NCBI GenBank assembly: GCA_037577475.1
Contig: CM075183.1
Location: 13,908,971-13,972,970, forward strand
Direction of reading: 5' to 3'
DNA from: Chaunax sp. Z400
Taxonomy: Eukaryota > Chordata > Actinopteri > Lophiiformes > Chaunacidae
DNA: 64,000 nt
Position 1 is the first letter of the stretch, and every line of letters starts with the position of its first letter. Below, one piece after another: positions 24,477 through 36,864 of this stretch. The notes under the pieces are model-generated. The model did not search any database. It was given only the letters and a program-made list of their open reading frames with translations, and was not told where the DNA came from. Position numbers and translations under genes: made by a program.

Positions 24477-24990
24477 CTAAACCAGAATTCTTTTGACCAC
24501 AGTCAGGCTTGTAGAATTTATTCCAAACTGCTCATCAAACACGTCTTGACCTAATTTAGTGTCGGAACAACCTTTATCCCACCAAATCCTGAATGGTTCC
24601 ATCCCATTTTTGAATATTTCCTTCCCATTTACCCTACTGTTGACCCTTTTCACCTGTACTGGAGCTGTGGGACTCATGACTTTGTCATTAGGAACCCACT
24701 CTTGGCCTCTTCTGTCTCTCGTTGTCACATTGCAGAACTGTGCAGGTGTCAGGACCCAGGGGCTCTGTCAGTGACAGAGCGATGCGAGCCCCCGAGATCC
24801 CAACAGCCTTCAGGGTGGGTGAAAGGGGTCAAAAATCTCTCCAGTGCATCACCCCCCTCCTCTCTAAATGGATCCCCTTCAGGGTCTCTCACGGGATCCT
24901 TCATTTCCCGTGCCTGGTAATCGAATGTAAGTAGAAGGTTGGATGGATGGGCTACATCGTTGACAGGATGGGATGTGGCATATTTATAAT
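24477..24990 (-). pseudogene. unidentified minus-strand coding-like remnant, two frames
   Basis: On the minus strand, about 74 codons are open from 24,990 to 24,768, with content such as DPEGDPFREEGGDALERF and HPEGCWDLGG. The next frame is open for 100 codons from about 24,776 to a stop at 24,477, with content such as QFCNVTTRDRRGQEW and EPFRIWWDKGCSD. The two overlap by a few bases, as if one protein had been shifted by a small indel. The composition is protein-like: several W and C, an NVT and an NST glycosylation-type motif. There is a CTTACATTCGATTACCAG acceptor-like site before codon GCA near 24,919. I do not recognise a family. It may be a decayed gene, an element fragment, or chance. 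Confidence 0.25.
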
Positions 24991-24999
24991 GCTAGTAGA

Positions 25000-26039
25000 A
25001 AATCTCTGGCTTTTACAATTTGGCTATCATCGCAAGATCCCTGCATTTATGTGTAGGATGCGACGGGATGTAAAGATATATGACTGAGTCAAACAGATGT
25101 GCTCATTCAATATTAAAGCATTCTTCTCCGTTGTGGTGTACAAATTAGATGATATTCTTTATTGCATTTTTCTAGTTCTCAGACAGGTTGTGACCATCAA
25201 AGGAAGAGGATTTTGTATCTTTCTTTGTATATTTGTGTTTCCTGTTTCTGAACCATGTACAGTCTAATTCATATGCATGATGGAAAATAGAAAAGTTTTC
25301 TATTTTGATATGATTTTCCTGTCCTAGACACTTTTTTTGGATAGATCAAGTGGTTCAAGACACTAGTAGCATCTTGTTTGATTTTATCACGGCAAAAAAA
25401 ACAACATAAAATGGCTTAAAAATGAACTTAATTTGAGCCTTGGAGACAAGCATGAGATGAAAGAAGAACGGTATCCAATGGAGAGACTCTGAAGAAACCA
25501 TTATTACCTTCAAAGCGATGGTCAAATGAATGGAGAAAGCTAGCACCACAACTAGAACGTGATCTCAATATAATATGTTAACAATAATACCAGCTGATCA
25601 CTGTTAGCTGTTGATTGTCTATTTATTTGTCCTTGAGGGACAAATACATATTTATACAGAGATGAAGTTAGTTATGTGCCTTTTCTTGGATTTCTTGGCT
25701 TAGCTTCTATATATATACTACATGAATTTGGACCATTTGGACCATTTGGACCATTCATGAATCTCTCTTAATGGTTTAATCTTACAATTTGGTGCACGCT
25801 GAGCTCCCCTTTATTAAAATGCAGTCTAGATTAAAGATAGTCTTTTGTAAAGTCCTCTAAAAACACATGCTTTAAGTCTATTTACAGCTTATTTTTTTGC
25901 CGGATATGCAGTCTTCCTAGTTCCATCTCATCCCATCACCTGGTGTTGGATCAGTACAGGACATGATCTAAGGCACAGCCCCAGGTACAAGGCAGGGTCA
26001 CCACACCCCCTAACCTTAACAGCAAAGCCCTCAGGCCTA
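25000..26039. other. gene-free stretch
   Basis: AT-rich with no coding signal. It includes a small 9-bp tandem at 25,721-25,759. Confidence 0.5.
25721..25759. repeat. three tandem TTTGGACCA units between inverted CATGAA/TTCATG
   Basis: Three copies of TTTGGACCA lie side by side. They are bounded by CATGAA on the left and TTCATG on the right. Confidence 0.8.
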
Positions 26040-26560
26040 CACCGGTCATTATTTTCATCCATTCTCTTCCACTCATCATCCTATTTTCTCCCTATCTTGT
26101 TCTCTTCATTTGTTACACCTCTCCCTTTCTCAGTCCTCCTTTGTACCCTACTTTTTTCCCCTTGCTTTTTTCATTCTGCCCCCCAACCACACACACACAC
26201 ACACACCCCTCACTCACACTTTCTCCTCTCCAAGGCCAGTCTTCATCATAGCCCCTCTCATAGCCCACTCATCCATAGGGCCCATCCATCACCATCATGC
26301 AGAGAGAAGAACGAGGGAGGGAAGCAGACGTGTACGAACAAAGACGTGAGAAGAAAGAAAAGACACGCACAACAGCCGCGAAGGTGAAAAGTCAGATGGC
26401 CAGACGGGGAGGTTTTAAGCGCGGAAACAAAAAGGAGAAATCATCACAGAAAAAGATGAGGAAATGATAGAGAGGGTCTGTGAAACTGAGACACAAAGTG
26501 AAAAGGTTAGAGGGGTAAAGATACACTTTGGACAAGACAAAATAAAATAGAAAAATAGTT
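26040..26560. other. pyrimidine-to-purine strand-composition switch
   Basis: From about 26,040 to 26,290 the plus strand is mostly C and T, including a (CA)n patch at 26,190-26,208. From about 26,297 to 26,560 it is mostly A and G. A basic 56-codon frame starts at ATG 26,297 and ends at TGA 26,467. Purine-rich DNA rarely makes stop codons, so it is weak evidence for a gene. Confidence 0.6.
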
Positions 26561-26824
26561 TGGTCTAAAAAAAGTCACAACCCGATGATGAAGACTTTGA
26601 CTTGTATGTTTTGCTTTGTCTCCTTGTTTGTGCTCGGGGGCTGGCCTTTTGACAGGGTGCTCCCTCTTTCATCGAACACGCCACAGGCAAGGCCGGCAAA
26701 ATCAACCCGAAAACCAAGAGTGGTGAAATTGTTTCACATACCGGCAGACACTTTCTGAAAGGGGTGCGATTATTTTGTACTCCTACCTTGAGACAAAAAT
26801 GTAACGTAAAGTCGGTCAATGGGT

Positions 26825-26846
26825 AAAAAAAAAAAAAAAAAAAAAT
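26825..26846. repeat. A22 homopolymer
   Basis: Twenty-two consecutive A. No recognisable retroposed body lies upstream on the plus strand. Confidence 0.9.
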
Positions 26847-27389
26847 GTCAGGGTAGAGGGAGCAAGTCAGTGGAATCAAAGGGAGGCAATGGGTCCCAGC
26901 ACCATCCTCCAGCAATGCCTGGAGGCCTAAATGTCTAGCTGGCAATGTCTATATCCGTCAGTCAGAAAATAATGGGCTTTAGAGATCGACCACTGTGCCT
27001 CGAACCTTGAAATCTCAATTAGCAGAGACGGCATTCACGAAATCTGGCAAAAATTGATCAGTAATAGAATCTGATCATAGCATGTGCTGCGTGTCTTTAT
27101 AGATAGATGCTTTTTTTGTAATATTTTGTATGTCTCAAAATATTCTTATGCTACAGTGGAGGAATATAATGAGGCTTAGAACAACATGCTATTGCTCACA
27201 TGTTCATCTCACAGTGGTCATAAAAACATGTCAATAAAGCAAAGCTATCTTGATAATGTGATGAATTGCGGTGTAATCAGTATGTTTATTAAAAATGCCA
27301 TATGCCTTTTTGGTCTGCGGCCTGCCTCGCTATCTCTCCCTCCTTCTCTTTCTTGTCTCGCCCTCTTTTCAATCTCTTTTCTCTCTGCG

Positions 27390-27740
27390 CCACAAATATA
27401 ATTAATGGCAGAGCGCATGGAAGCATGTTACTGGTTTATGGATTTTTGATGGTAATCTTCTGGATTAATTATGTGATATATGTGCCTTGTTAAGGTAATC
27501 GGGCTTGGGTAAATACAATGCATGAACTTTGATAGCGAACTGGCAGGCGTTTCTCCCCTGCCTCCCTAAATCAATTTGCGCCGTTCCCCGAGTCATTCCT
27601 GCATCGCTTCACAAAGAGATACTGCCAGGTATGAAGGTTGCATGTTTACTGAAATTGCCAAAAGAGGGTCAGATGATTACAGTGATTACAATGATAAAAG
27701 CATGCTAAAGCCCGTGCAATCACTCATCAGCTGTATTATA
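27390..27740. promoter_or_regulatory. candidate conserved non-coding block
   Basis: A repeat-free stretch with TATAATTAATGG, GGATTAATTATGTG, CCCTAAATCAATTTGCG and a forkhead-like TGTTTAC. The mixed, non-repetitive text with homeodomain cores resembles vertebrate conserved enhancers. No alignment was possible. Confidence 0.25.
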
Positions 27741-29772
27741 ATGGGCACCTCACATACTAGTATGTTTAGATGCATTTATACTGTAAATTCACAGTTTCAT
27801 CAACATGGAAATTGGATTCAGAGGTGGGATAGATATCATGCATGTGTGGAACAGCCAATTCATTTTTGATGAATATGGGCTGGTGTATATGTGTGGGTGA
27901 ATCAGTATTTGCATACGTGTTTGAGTACACAAATGGCATCTGTGTATTTCTGCCTGTGAGGTGAGCTGGTATGTAATGGAAGGCGAGCAAGCTGGCAGAG
28001 ATAGTAAAGAATGCATCAGGACTGTGGACACCCAACCAGCTCCAGCAGACAGTCAATCTTCCTTGCCGCATCGCTGAAAATGCCACTCAGCTACCAAGGT
28101 TGTTTAGCAAGTAAACAGGCCTCTGGTCACCATGAATCCAAAGGCATATATTTCCTAAGGAATAATGGCCAGGCAGAGGGGGGAGAAGGTGAATCGAGCA
28201 TCCTGAAGATCTCCCACATAGCCAGCTGATAGTTTTTTTGCACATCTTTTTCACGCATTTCTCACACCTACACACACAAATGGATACACGCACACAAACA
28301 ACTCGTCTCAACACACACAGGTCACGGTGAGGAGGAAAATCAAGGAGATATTTTTTGATTCCTCCCTTCCTCCAGGGTCCCTGTTGACAGTTTTGATTTG
28401 AGTGCTGCGGAGGCAGAGGTACACCCAGGGCCTCGTCTGTACCAGTAAATCACCAACCCATGTGTTTGTGCGTGTGTGTGTGTGTGTGTCTGCACTAGAG
28501 CAAGACAAGGAATTTAACCTAGTGGTTGAGCATTTGTGTTAATGTTTTGGAGTTTTAGTCATGGTTTAGTGTGCCAGTGGACTGCTGCTGTTCAGCATAA
28601 TTTTCGTCTGAAAAAAGAAACACAAAGGGAACAGAAACTGATCATTGACTCCGTGCATTCGTGTATGTGCACTCACGTTTTCACACATATGCAGATTTCA
28701 CGCAATTTGCACCATCCCTGTGATAAAAATGATTTACTCCCTTCCTTTTAACCAAATTAAGCAAGGACAAAAGTGACACTAACACATCTTCATCTAATAG
28801 CAACACAGTGATGTAGATACACAAAATGGATTGAACTGACAAAGCCTATTTCGTCCAAAGCGAGCTCTTCCTGATGACTTCTCATGACTGCACGCTGTTT
28901 CTCGACTGGGTACGACAGGCCCCATAAATAAGCACATATGGTATCAGCATGGACTTTACAGAATTGAGTCATGTTTTGTGTTTCCAAGCATATTTCTTTG
29001 AAACTGTCTTTAACTTTGTCGCATTTTGAGTCAAGAAATCATTCAAGGCTGAGAATAAAGAGAATTTTTGTCAATTTTAATGGTGTCATAGTTGGACATT
29101 ACCTTTTTAAAATGTTTTGTTTTTATTTAAATTTCAAGCAACATTATGTTTTTGTTGCGGTTTTCATTATAGTATATTCTATAAATTCCAGTGCTGTGAC
29201 TCGAATCGCATACTTCTGTTAGTATACTCACATGTAGGATTTTACATGTCAGTATACTTACCTGCGTAGTGCGTGTTGTCACAGCCATTCTACATACAGC
29301 CTGTTCACTCCCTTTTAAATCCATTGTACCAGAATCGGCTGCAATTCACCAAGAGGGCGCTCCTGAAGGAGTCCTAAATGACTGGCAGTGAATGGAGCTA
29401 AACGGCTAAAAAAAAAAATTTTTTTAACGATAAAGACAATCAGTGCGTCATCAAACTACATCTTTTGTTTTCATTGCTTTGCCAGAGAGACCCCTCGCAG
29501 CAGAAATTACATTTAATACCGTATATTTAACTATGCTCACTGTAATTAGAGTGAAAACTGTAGACCACGTTATTCATGCACTCAGATCTTGAGGATCTAA
29601 ATTGTTTTCATACAGAAACCCACAAACCACGAAGAGGCACATTATTTGTATGTCATATTCCCAGCCGCAGTAGCATTGTGAACCATGGACCTTGCTTTTC
29701 CTTGTTCTTTCTGTCTGTCTTTGGTCTGATGGTCAGTTATTGGGACTTCTGGGGGTTGAACACAGTCCTACA

Positions 29773-29773
<1 letters not shown>
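27741..29773. other. gene-free stretch with a TG tract
   Basis: No gene. A TG microsatellite lies at 28,461-28,489 and scattered CA patches at 28,270-28,320. Frames here are short and overlap on both strands. Confidence 0.5.
28461..28489. repeat. (TG)n microsatellite
   Basis: TG repeats with one TTTG and one CG interruption. Confidence 0.9.

Positions 29774-29835
<62 letters not shown>
29774..29835. repeat. (CA)31 microsatellite
   Basis: Sixty-two bases of uninterrupted CA, the longest microsatellite in the window. The histidine/threonine and valine/cysteine frames across it are artefacts. Confidence 0.98.
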
Positions 29836-29841
<6 letters not shown>

Positions 29842-32419
29842 AGAAGTATCCACTGCCCCAAAGGAGCTCAAGGCCATTCACACAGCCACTGGGCGTGCGT
29901 AAGACTCTGATGTGGCCTAGAGGTATGAGCCACACGTGGCTAGCACCATTGTCCCATATTAATACACTATCGACCCATCCGGACATGCTTTGTCAATTGA
30001 AGGTGCCGCCACACCAGATTTTCTCTGGACTGTATTGATGCAGGGGCACCAGAGGAAAGCAGTAATGGATACATCGTAGGCAATAAGAACCCCGGCTAAG
30101 CTTAGGGAACAGAAGAAGAGGGTATTTTGTTGTTGTTTTTTCTCATCCCATAATCTTTTAGCAGCTCAAGGGTTCTACAGAAAGCATCCGTGCAGTCCTG
30201 TTCTCAGGCCAGACGACATAGCCTCAAACGTCCACAGAGGTTTAGGGTTGCTATTTGAGTGTCTGGGCATGATGGATTATTTCTTGCGTCTCTTCCTCCT
30301 GTCGCCAGCCATGCATCTCCGCCGCCGTACCGATTTGGCAAATATGAATGTATATGTTTATTATATCTATGGGTTCTGATATAAAAATGGGCGAGGGGGG
30401 GGGCGAGGGGAGGTTTATCTCAGCACTTTGCCGTCCCCTGATGCCTTCTCTATCTGTAAATATCTCCAGACAGCCATGTCAGGGATTTATGTGAAGGTGA
30501 CAATGCCAGAACTAGCTATCCGACTGTTTCGGTCGGCTCAGTATCAGAGCTGTGTGGAAATAAATGAAATGGATAACAGTGCATATACAGTAGTCGCAAT
30601 GGCAAGACACAGCTGGATTACATTAGGATACATGATATAATATAATCATCAACTGATCAATATTACTTATAAGAGTAATAATAAAGGTGGTGACACTGAT
30701 TCATCCCACTATTTACATCAAATAGACGTTAAGAATATCAAATGACTAATGTTTTACTGAGTTTGAAGTTTAAATCTGTCACTAAAACATGTTGAATTGC
30801 ATCACTGTACCAGGCAGCTCATTAGTGTCAAGTGGAGAATTATCCCCAAAATCTTTAGCCTCTTTTGTCGTATTGATTTGGTTTTACACCCCGCAGATTC
30901 TGCTTTGATCAATTGTCAGCAGGGCAGCTGGTTTTAGGTAAAAGGCTCTGATAAACTAACTGCACTTTAACTGCTAATGGAAGACAAAGTGAGCCAATGA
31001 GGAAATCCAAAGACCTGGCAAGGTAAAGATGCAGACTGTCAGTAGTGGGTGGTGTCGGTTCACTAGAAATGTGTCTCAAAATTGATGCTGATTTTACTCT
31101 GTTTGTGCTGCATATGTTAAGACTAACGGACCATAATAACACTGCTTTGTTCCTTTGCTCACATATGGTCAGAAATCCCTGAAAACAGATTTTAATCCTT
31201 TCTACCCCAGGTAAGTGTGCACCGTTTTTGCTTTTGTTGTCGTACAAATCATCTCATTAAAAGAAAGTGATGATGCGACTCATTTGCAAACAGCTTGCCT
31301 CGATACTGTACAGTTGCTTTATGTGTGTGTTGCAGCATTTAAATTTTTACAGCCATTCATTGCTTCTTTAGTCTCCAGTAATGTTTGTTTTATCGACCTC
31401 ATGTGAAACGCGGGAGGAAAACAACAGCTTAGCAGGTTAGCATGCAGCTCTGAGAGACAGGCCCATGTTCCCCACGCTGTTACAAGCATCAGAGAGTTGC
31501 TTAATGCATACACAAGCAGGGACATGGTTGTCCGGCCCAGGACAGTCCCTCAGTGTTGCACTATATCCTGCATGCTGACAAAGACAGGTCAGCCGTTTCT
31601 GCCAGGTTAGGACTCTGCAACCGAGTCACAGTCTCCTGGGATCTACGGTGATGCCCCGTGAGAGCTGACCTAAAAGCTTTGGGTGGCTCACATTCCCAAG
31701 TCTGCTTTTTTCCTGCTGCTGGAGGATAGCTCACTAGATAGATGGATGGGTGAACAGATAGAGGGACACCAGCGGAAAAGAGTCGACAATTTCATTTCCC
31801 ATTTGCTACGTTAGTGCAGCATCAGCAGGCGTTTCATTCCCAAACCTATTTTGGTCAGTATTCAAACTTTTTTTCTTCTTCTCTGCACTAGGTATCCCCC
31901 ATATCAGCATGTTTCAATCAGTGTAAATAGAGGTTAGGTGGGTTTTGAGATCAGGCGCTTGGCATTTAGCCCCCATGTGGTGTCACCCACCAGACCTTTC
32001 TCTTAATCTGAAAGGCCGAGTGATGAGTCAGCATGAGGAGTGCGAGGTGCTGGAGTGAGAGGTCTGGTTTATCAGGAGGCCAGCCGGCAGCTGGAGCCTC
32101 CATGCTGAGAGAGACCTTCACTAGCGCCAGGTGAAGGCATTGATTTCATTTAAACGTTGTAGGATTCGATGACAACTCTTGTTTGGCCGATGAACCGCCT
32201 GAGACGTGTTAAAGGTTCCATATAGTGAGGAGGGACTTTTTAAATGATTGTAAGGGATAGGATGTCATGTGAAATTTTGCCTTCACCATAAACAGTCAAG
32301 AGGAATAAGCTGTGTACAAAAAAAAAGAAAAAAGAAAAAAAGGAATTGAATCGTTCTGATTGTACACCGATCCCAGCAGAACTCTCCTTTTTCACAACCA
32401 AAATGAATCCAATCACTTT
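29836..32419. other. gene-free stretch with a G-rich patch
   Basis: No gene. A G-rich patch of four G runs lies at 30,389-30,412 and could form a quadruplex on the plus strand. A short A/G run is at 32,319-32,342. Confidence 0.5.
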
Positions 32420-32720
32420 ATTGCAATAATATCCAGCACTGGAGCATCATTACCATGAAGGCAGATTGATACACTGTCCAGGCAAAATGGTGCAGATTCA
32501 AGGGGAATAAAGTCACACAAACAGAAAGCTCATTAATTTCCCCAGCCTGTGCTCAGCCTAGCGACCTGAGTTTTTCTCGCAGTGCAGGGAAATTTACTGC
32601 TTTGACAGACTAACCGAGCGCGCTCCTCCTAATTTGTATCAACTCAAATTTGTTTTTGTTGTGGCGTCATCTTTATTTTTTATTGCAAATTACAGAGTGC
32701 CCCGAGTAATCTGGCGGGTC
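32420..32720. promoter_or_regulatory. candidate conserved non-coding block
   Basis: Repeat-free text with CATTAATTTCCCCAGCC, CTAATTTGTATC, a TTATTTTTTATTGC patch, and GAATGCTAATGAGC close by. It is judged only by motif density and the absence of repeats. Confidence 0.2.
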
Positions 32721-32812
32721 GCTGAATGCTAATGAGCTTTGCACAGGACTTACTGTTCTGGGAATACAAGCCGGATGTTTATGATTATTGGAACTTTTCC
32801 TCTCAGTCAATG

Positions 32813-32860
32813 TTTCCTTTTCCTTTTTTTTTTCTCCCTTTCCCCCCCATTCTCTCTTCA
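32813..32860. repeat. polypyrimidine tract
   Basis: About 48 bases of T and C with one A. The opposing minus-strand frame is lysine/glutamate-rich for this reason alone. Confidence 0.85.
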
Positions 32861-34152
32861 TCTGATGAGCTTCCTGATCGTCATAAATCTTGGGCCCGTA
32901 TTGTCCACCGAGCAAAGCTGCTGATCTTGTAATCTACCCCCCATGCAACCAGTTTTTAGAATAAAAGAGGAATGGTTGAGAGCGTCAGAGACCGGTCAGG
33001 GTATTTTCAGTGGAATTTAATCTACTACAAAAATGGAAAAGGGAAAATAAACATACTTTGCTGGTCAAGATAGTTGACTTGAGCTTAATAACAATCCACT
33101 ACGGCTCGCCCTCCACTTGCTACACTCTTAGCCACTCAGTACTTTGCTTATTGGAGTTACTTCCTGTGTTTTCTCCTGGTGCCTCCTATTAAAGGCCCGT
33201 TTATGCTCCCTCTATGTACGTAAATGGATACATCTGTCTGTAAACATCCGTCTATCCGTCACCGCCTACATTCTTCTGTACGTCCTTTACATAAATGGGC
33301 CTGTTCCAAGAACTCCAGCAGCCCTTTGCTGCCCACACTTCCTCCCCACACTCACCAGCTTTCATCTGCCTAAATCCTCAGCTGAACTCTCCACACCTCG
33401 TCCCCTGCCTTCACCCACCCCATGCACTCCTCCACCTAACTCTAAATCAAGAACCTCTGTCTTTGGGTCCAAACAAAACCACTGTTGTCACTGTTTCCTT
33501 ACAGTGCTGTCAGGCTGGGATGAAATCCTTTTGGCAAGTTGTAGGATATTATGGTTTGAAATGACTTCTTTTCTGAATGGGATTTGTTATGTAAAGTTTA
33601 TACTACAACCCTCAGCCTAGGACTGCTTTAGAAGGATTTACTAAAGTTAGAATATACTATAAAACTGTCCTCCTTCATTCTGCACATGCATGATCACACA
33701 GGAAATACCGTAAATAAGGAAATAAGGAACACTATCATTAAATCCCCTACACTGATTTTAAGGGATGGGGCTTAATCAAATGATTCTAAAAACTTGTCAA
33801 GGTTAAATGGACAGATGCAACGCTAAATTAGATTTCACACCTTGCTGCTGTATATCTGACGATTGAAAAGCACTAAATAGAGTTCATGTCACATGCATCT
33901 GATATAATCATGTCAGTTAATACCTGCAAGAAATGCCTGTCTTGTGCCCTTTCTCTGATACTAAAATTATTTATAGTGAAAAATGCTACATATCTTTAAA
34001 ATAGAGAACAAATTAAGGAAAAAAAAGTCCAAATGTAACTATGCACAAACAAATTATGACCACTAAATTTCAAATGTTTGCTGGATATAATTTTACCTTT
34101 CAGCAGTTAGTAGTAGGTTTCTCACTGAGATGCTAGGCCTATTTGAGTTAAT
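32861..34152. other. gene-free stretch
   Basis: The 158-codon plus-strand frame at 33,144-33,620 is the longest uninterrupted host-like frame near here. It has no domain, has low-complexity serine/proline/threonine text, and is shadowed by another frame. I do not call it a gene. Confidence 0.5.
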
Positions 34153-34742
34153 GGAAGCACATTGCATTCAGCGAAGAAATAAATTAGGCTCCTTATCTTA
34201 TAATTATGAGTTGCTATCTCACAATTACAAGAAAAAGACACATAACTTTGAGAAAATATCTAATAAATTTGAGATCAGGATCTCTTAATTAGGAGATCAA
34301 GGAGGTCATGCTTCTGAATGCTTGCCACTGCTCAACAGAACCAACGTACGGCCACAGAAAGCAACGGCAGGACAGTTCTATGCATCTCAAAGGCATGACT
34401 ATACTTTGGCCACATTCCCAATGAGTGTTGACATGCTAATATTAATGCTGTCCACGTTAAGTATTTCCCAATGTCTGATATCGAGAAGGAAATAAAAGCA
34501 GAATAAATGTATTGGTGCCATATTGTCCACTGGTTTATCCTGTAGCCAGGGCTAGTGATGACTGATAAGGTGGCGACCATAACTTTAGAGCCTTATCTCA
34601 TAATTAAGTGATCCTGATCTCATCATTATGAGATCTTTTCTCATAATGATGAGATCTTTTCTCGTAATTACGAGATAGTAAGTCATGATTACGAGAAAAG
34701 GTGTCTAATTTTTTTTTCCTCTGATGAATGCATTGTGCTTCC
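34153..34742. mobile_element. 590-bp MITE with GGAAGCACAWTGCATTCA termini
   Basis: The left end GGAAGCACATTGCATTCA and the reverse complement of the right end (GGAAGCACAATGCATTCA) match at 17 of 18 bases. Similarity continues inward over about 150 bases on each side (AAATTAGGCTCC against AAATTAGACACC, then TATCTCACAATTAC against TATCTCGTAATTAC). The inner parts of both arms are built from short palindromes of the type TCTCATAATTATGAGA. The centre (about 34,320-34,585) is unrelated sequence with a minus-strand frame of no recognisable content. No transposase. No convincing target-site duplication; the flanks read GTTAAT and CTAGAG. Confidence 0.75.
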
Positions 34743-36199
34743 CTAGAGTTTGCATATTAAATAAACTAATGTTTCCGTAAAGCACTATGTGTCGATGCAT
34801 TAATTTATCTCCAGCGGACTTGTTTTCTTTTTCACAGAAGACATGATATGTAGCTAAAATAATAAAAATTAATCAGGAATTTTGCTGCCTCAGTTCCAGG
34901 ATCCTGGTATTTTCAAATGAAGTCACTTTTAATGTAATCAGTAATATTCTGTGCTTTTCCTATAAGACAAGTCAAAATGTCAGCTAAAAAAAAAAAGAAG
35001 ATCTATCCTGCATGGAACAAAGCGACACACACACACAGGTGCCGAAATGTTTCCACTATAATGTGAGTGTACAACTTGGCAGTTTTCTGATTTGTATCAT
35101 CTGTTAATCTTTACCCCACTACGCAGTCATACAGTCAGTACTGTAGCCTATAATACTTTCTTATTTTCTGTTTGTACTTCAAAAGGGGAAGGCAGGTAGG
35201 AGATTTAAATTCCAATCCTCCCCGAGGCTTGTCATAGCCATTAAGACTTTATTTGTTTTGTTCACAAAATGAAAAAAAAAGAAGAAAAAAAAGGTATAGC
35301 TTATCACACGCCAGGTGACATCACCAAATGAAGCAGGTGACAGATTCGTCTGCGAGATTAAGCGTGTCTGAAATGTTAATCTGTGGAAAAACAAAGACAC
35401 ACTTCATCATGTGAGAAAAGGAGTCACGCTTGCAAGAAAGCCAGAGTTTGTTTGCATGAGATACGAACGTCCTTGTGCTATTTCACGACGATTATTATGA
35501 CGGGCATGCGTGTGCAAAAGTGCACGTGTGAGATTTTATTTTATGTGCCATCGCACATGCACACGTCATTATATGCATAGGGATGTGACTGATGACTTTC
35601 ATTAACGTGAGTGAACAAGGATTAGGCCCTTCAGTGTTGCCTGCTTTCACCTTTGCCTTAGTCTAATGATTTTCTCCTTATATCCTTTCCTCAAGGTTGA
35701 CCCTCTCACTCCAGTAGCCCACAGTTCCCTCACTTTCACACACTTACTCAAACACAGAACTCTCTGAACTCTCACTTAGGCCCGCACAGACGCATGCAGG
35801 CACGCATCCACTGTGCATACACATCCAGCAGGGATCCAAATAAGGCATGCCGTGTGAGTGCGTGCATGTGTGCGTTTTGTCAGGTAAACAAAGCCTGGCT
35901 CCTTTTATTATCAATGAAGCATAACCAAATCAATTTATAAACAGCCTTATCTCCTCGCAGGAATGCGGGTAGCCCAGGAACGATTAACTCCAACAACCGT
36001 TAACTCTTTGCATACAAAACTACCATCGCTAAGCTATTTAAGCGGTAGGGGAGAGGAGACGGAGTAGAGAGGGCAAGCGTTGAACTTCATTCGTCCTCTC
36101 AAGTGTATGTGCATGATTACATCCGTGTGTGGGTATGTGTGCTGTTGTCGGGGGAGAAAATTCTCCCATGATGGCGTGTGGTAGGTAAATGCAAAGAGG

Positions 36200-36216
36200 T
36201 ATATATATATATATAT
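36200..36216. repeat. (TA)n microsatellite
   Basis: Eight TA units. Confidence 0.9.
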
Positions 36217-36845
36217 GCTGAGAAAGGAGAGGAAGAGTGAGCAAGAGTGGAGGAGGGGTTGGAGGGGAGTGAATTTTGACATGTCATTTCTGAAATTGAG
36301 TTTTGATAACTGACAATTTGTTCAGCTAGTGAAATGTCAGGAGTCCAAAAAGATTGATGAAGTGCATAATGGATGTCTCAGATTGACTCTCCGCTGTGGG
36401 CTTGAGTCCCACGTACACATCGGATCACCGAAATGATACAGAAATGAGATCTCACACACGCACACACACACACATAGACAAACAGATAAACACACACACA
36501 CTCTTGACTGCTGGAGAGCACCTCTGATATGGAAAACTGGTCCGCGTCAATTTAGTTGAGGTAGATGTGATTTCTGCCTGAACACGGAAGTGTCATTCAA
36601 ACGATGGTGGTCTGAGAGCTTGTATATTTATTAGGAAGTTGAGCTGTTGTAATGGTATATAAATGAGACCACATTAAGGTAAGCTGTATTTCACCACTGG
36701 AGTGTCCTGTAATAATCTTGATGCATTCAAACGCTGATATGCCTGTGGTCTTACAGACGTACACCTCAGCACACGTCAGAGCCTTGTGATTATCTTTCTC
36801 CTACATATCGCAGAAAACAGGCATCAGAGACTAACAGCGCCTCTC

Positions 36846-36864
36846 TGTGTGTGTGTGTGTGTGT
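36846..36864. repeat. (TG)n microsatellite
   Basis: Nine to ten TG units. Confidence 0.9.

Noticed and set aside
26297..26467. Basic 56-codon ORF on the purine-rich side of the composition switch
   Set aside because: Purine-rich sequence almost lacks stop codons, so an open lysine/arginine frame is expected by chance.
26825..26846. A22 run as the tail of a processed pseudogene or SINE
   Set aside because: The preceding sequence has no gene-like or tRNA-like body and no flanking duplication.
29774..29835. Histidine/threonine- or cysteine/valine-repeat protein
   Set aside because: Produced only by the CA microsatellite.
33144..33620. 158-codon plus-strand frame
   Set aside because: No domain, low-complexity S/P/T text, a second frame open in the same place, and no splice or promoter context. 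Best explained as chance.
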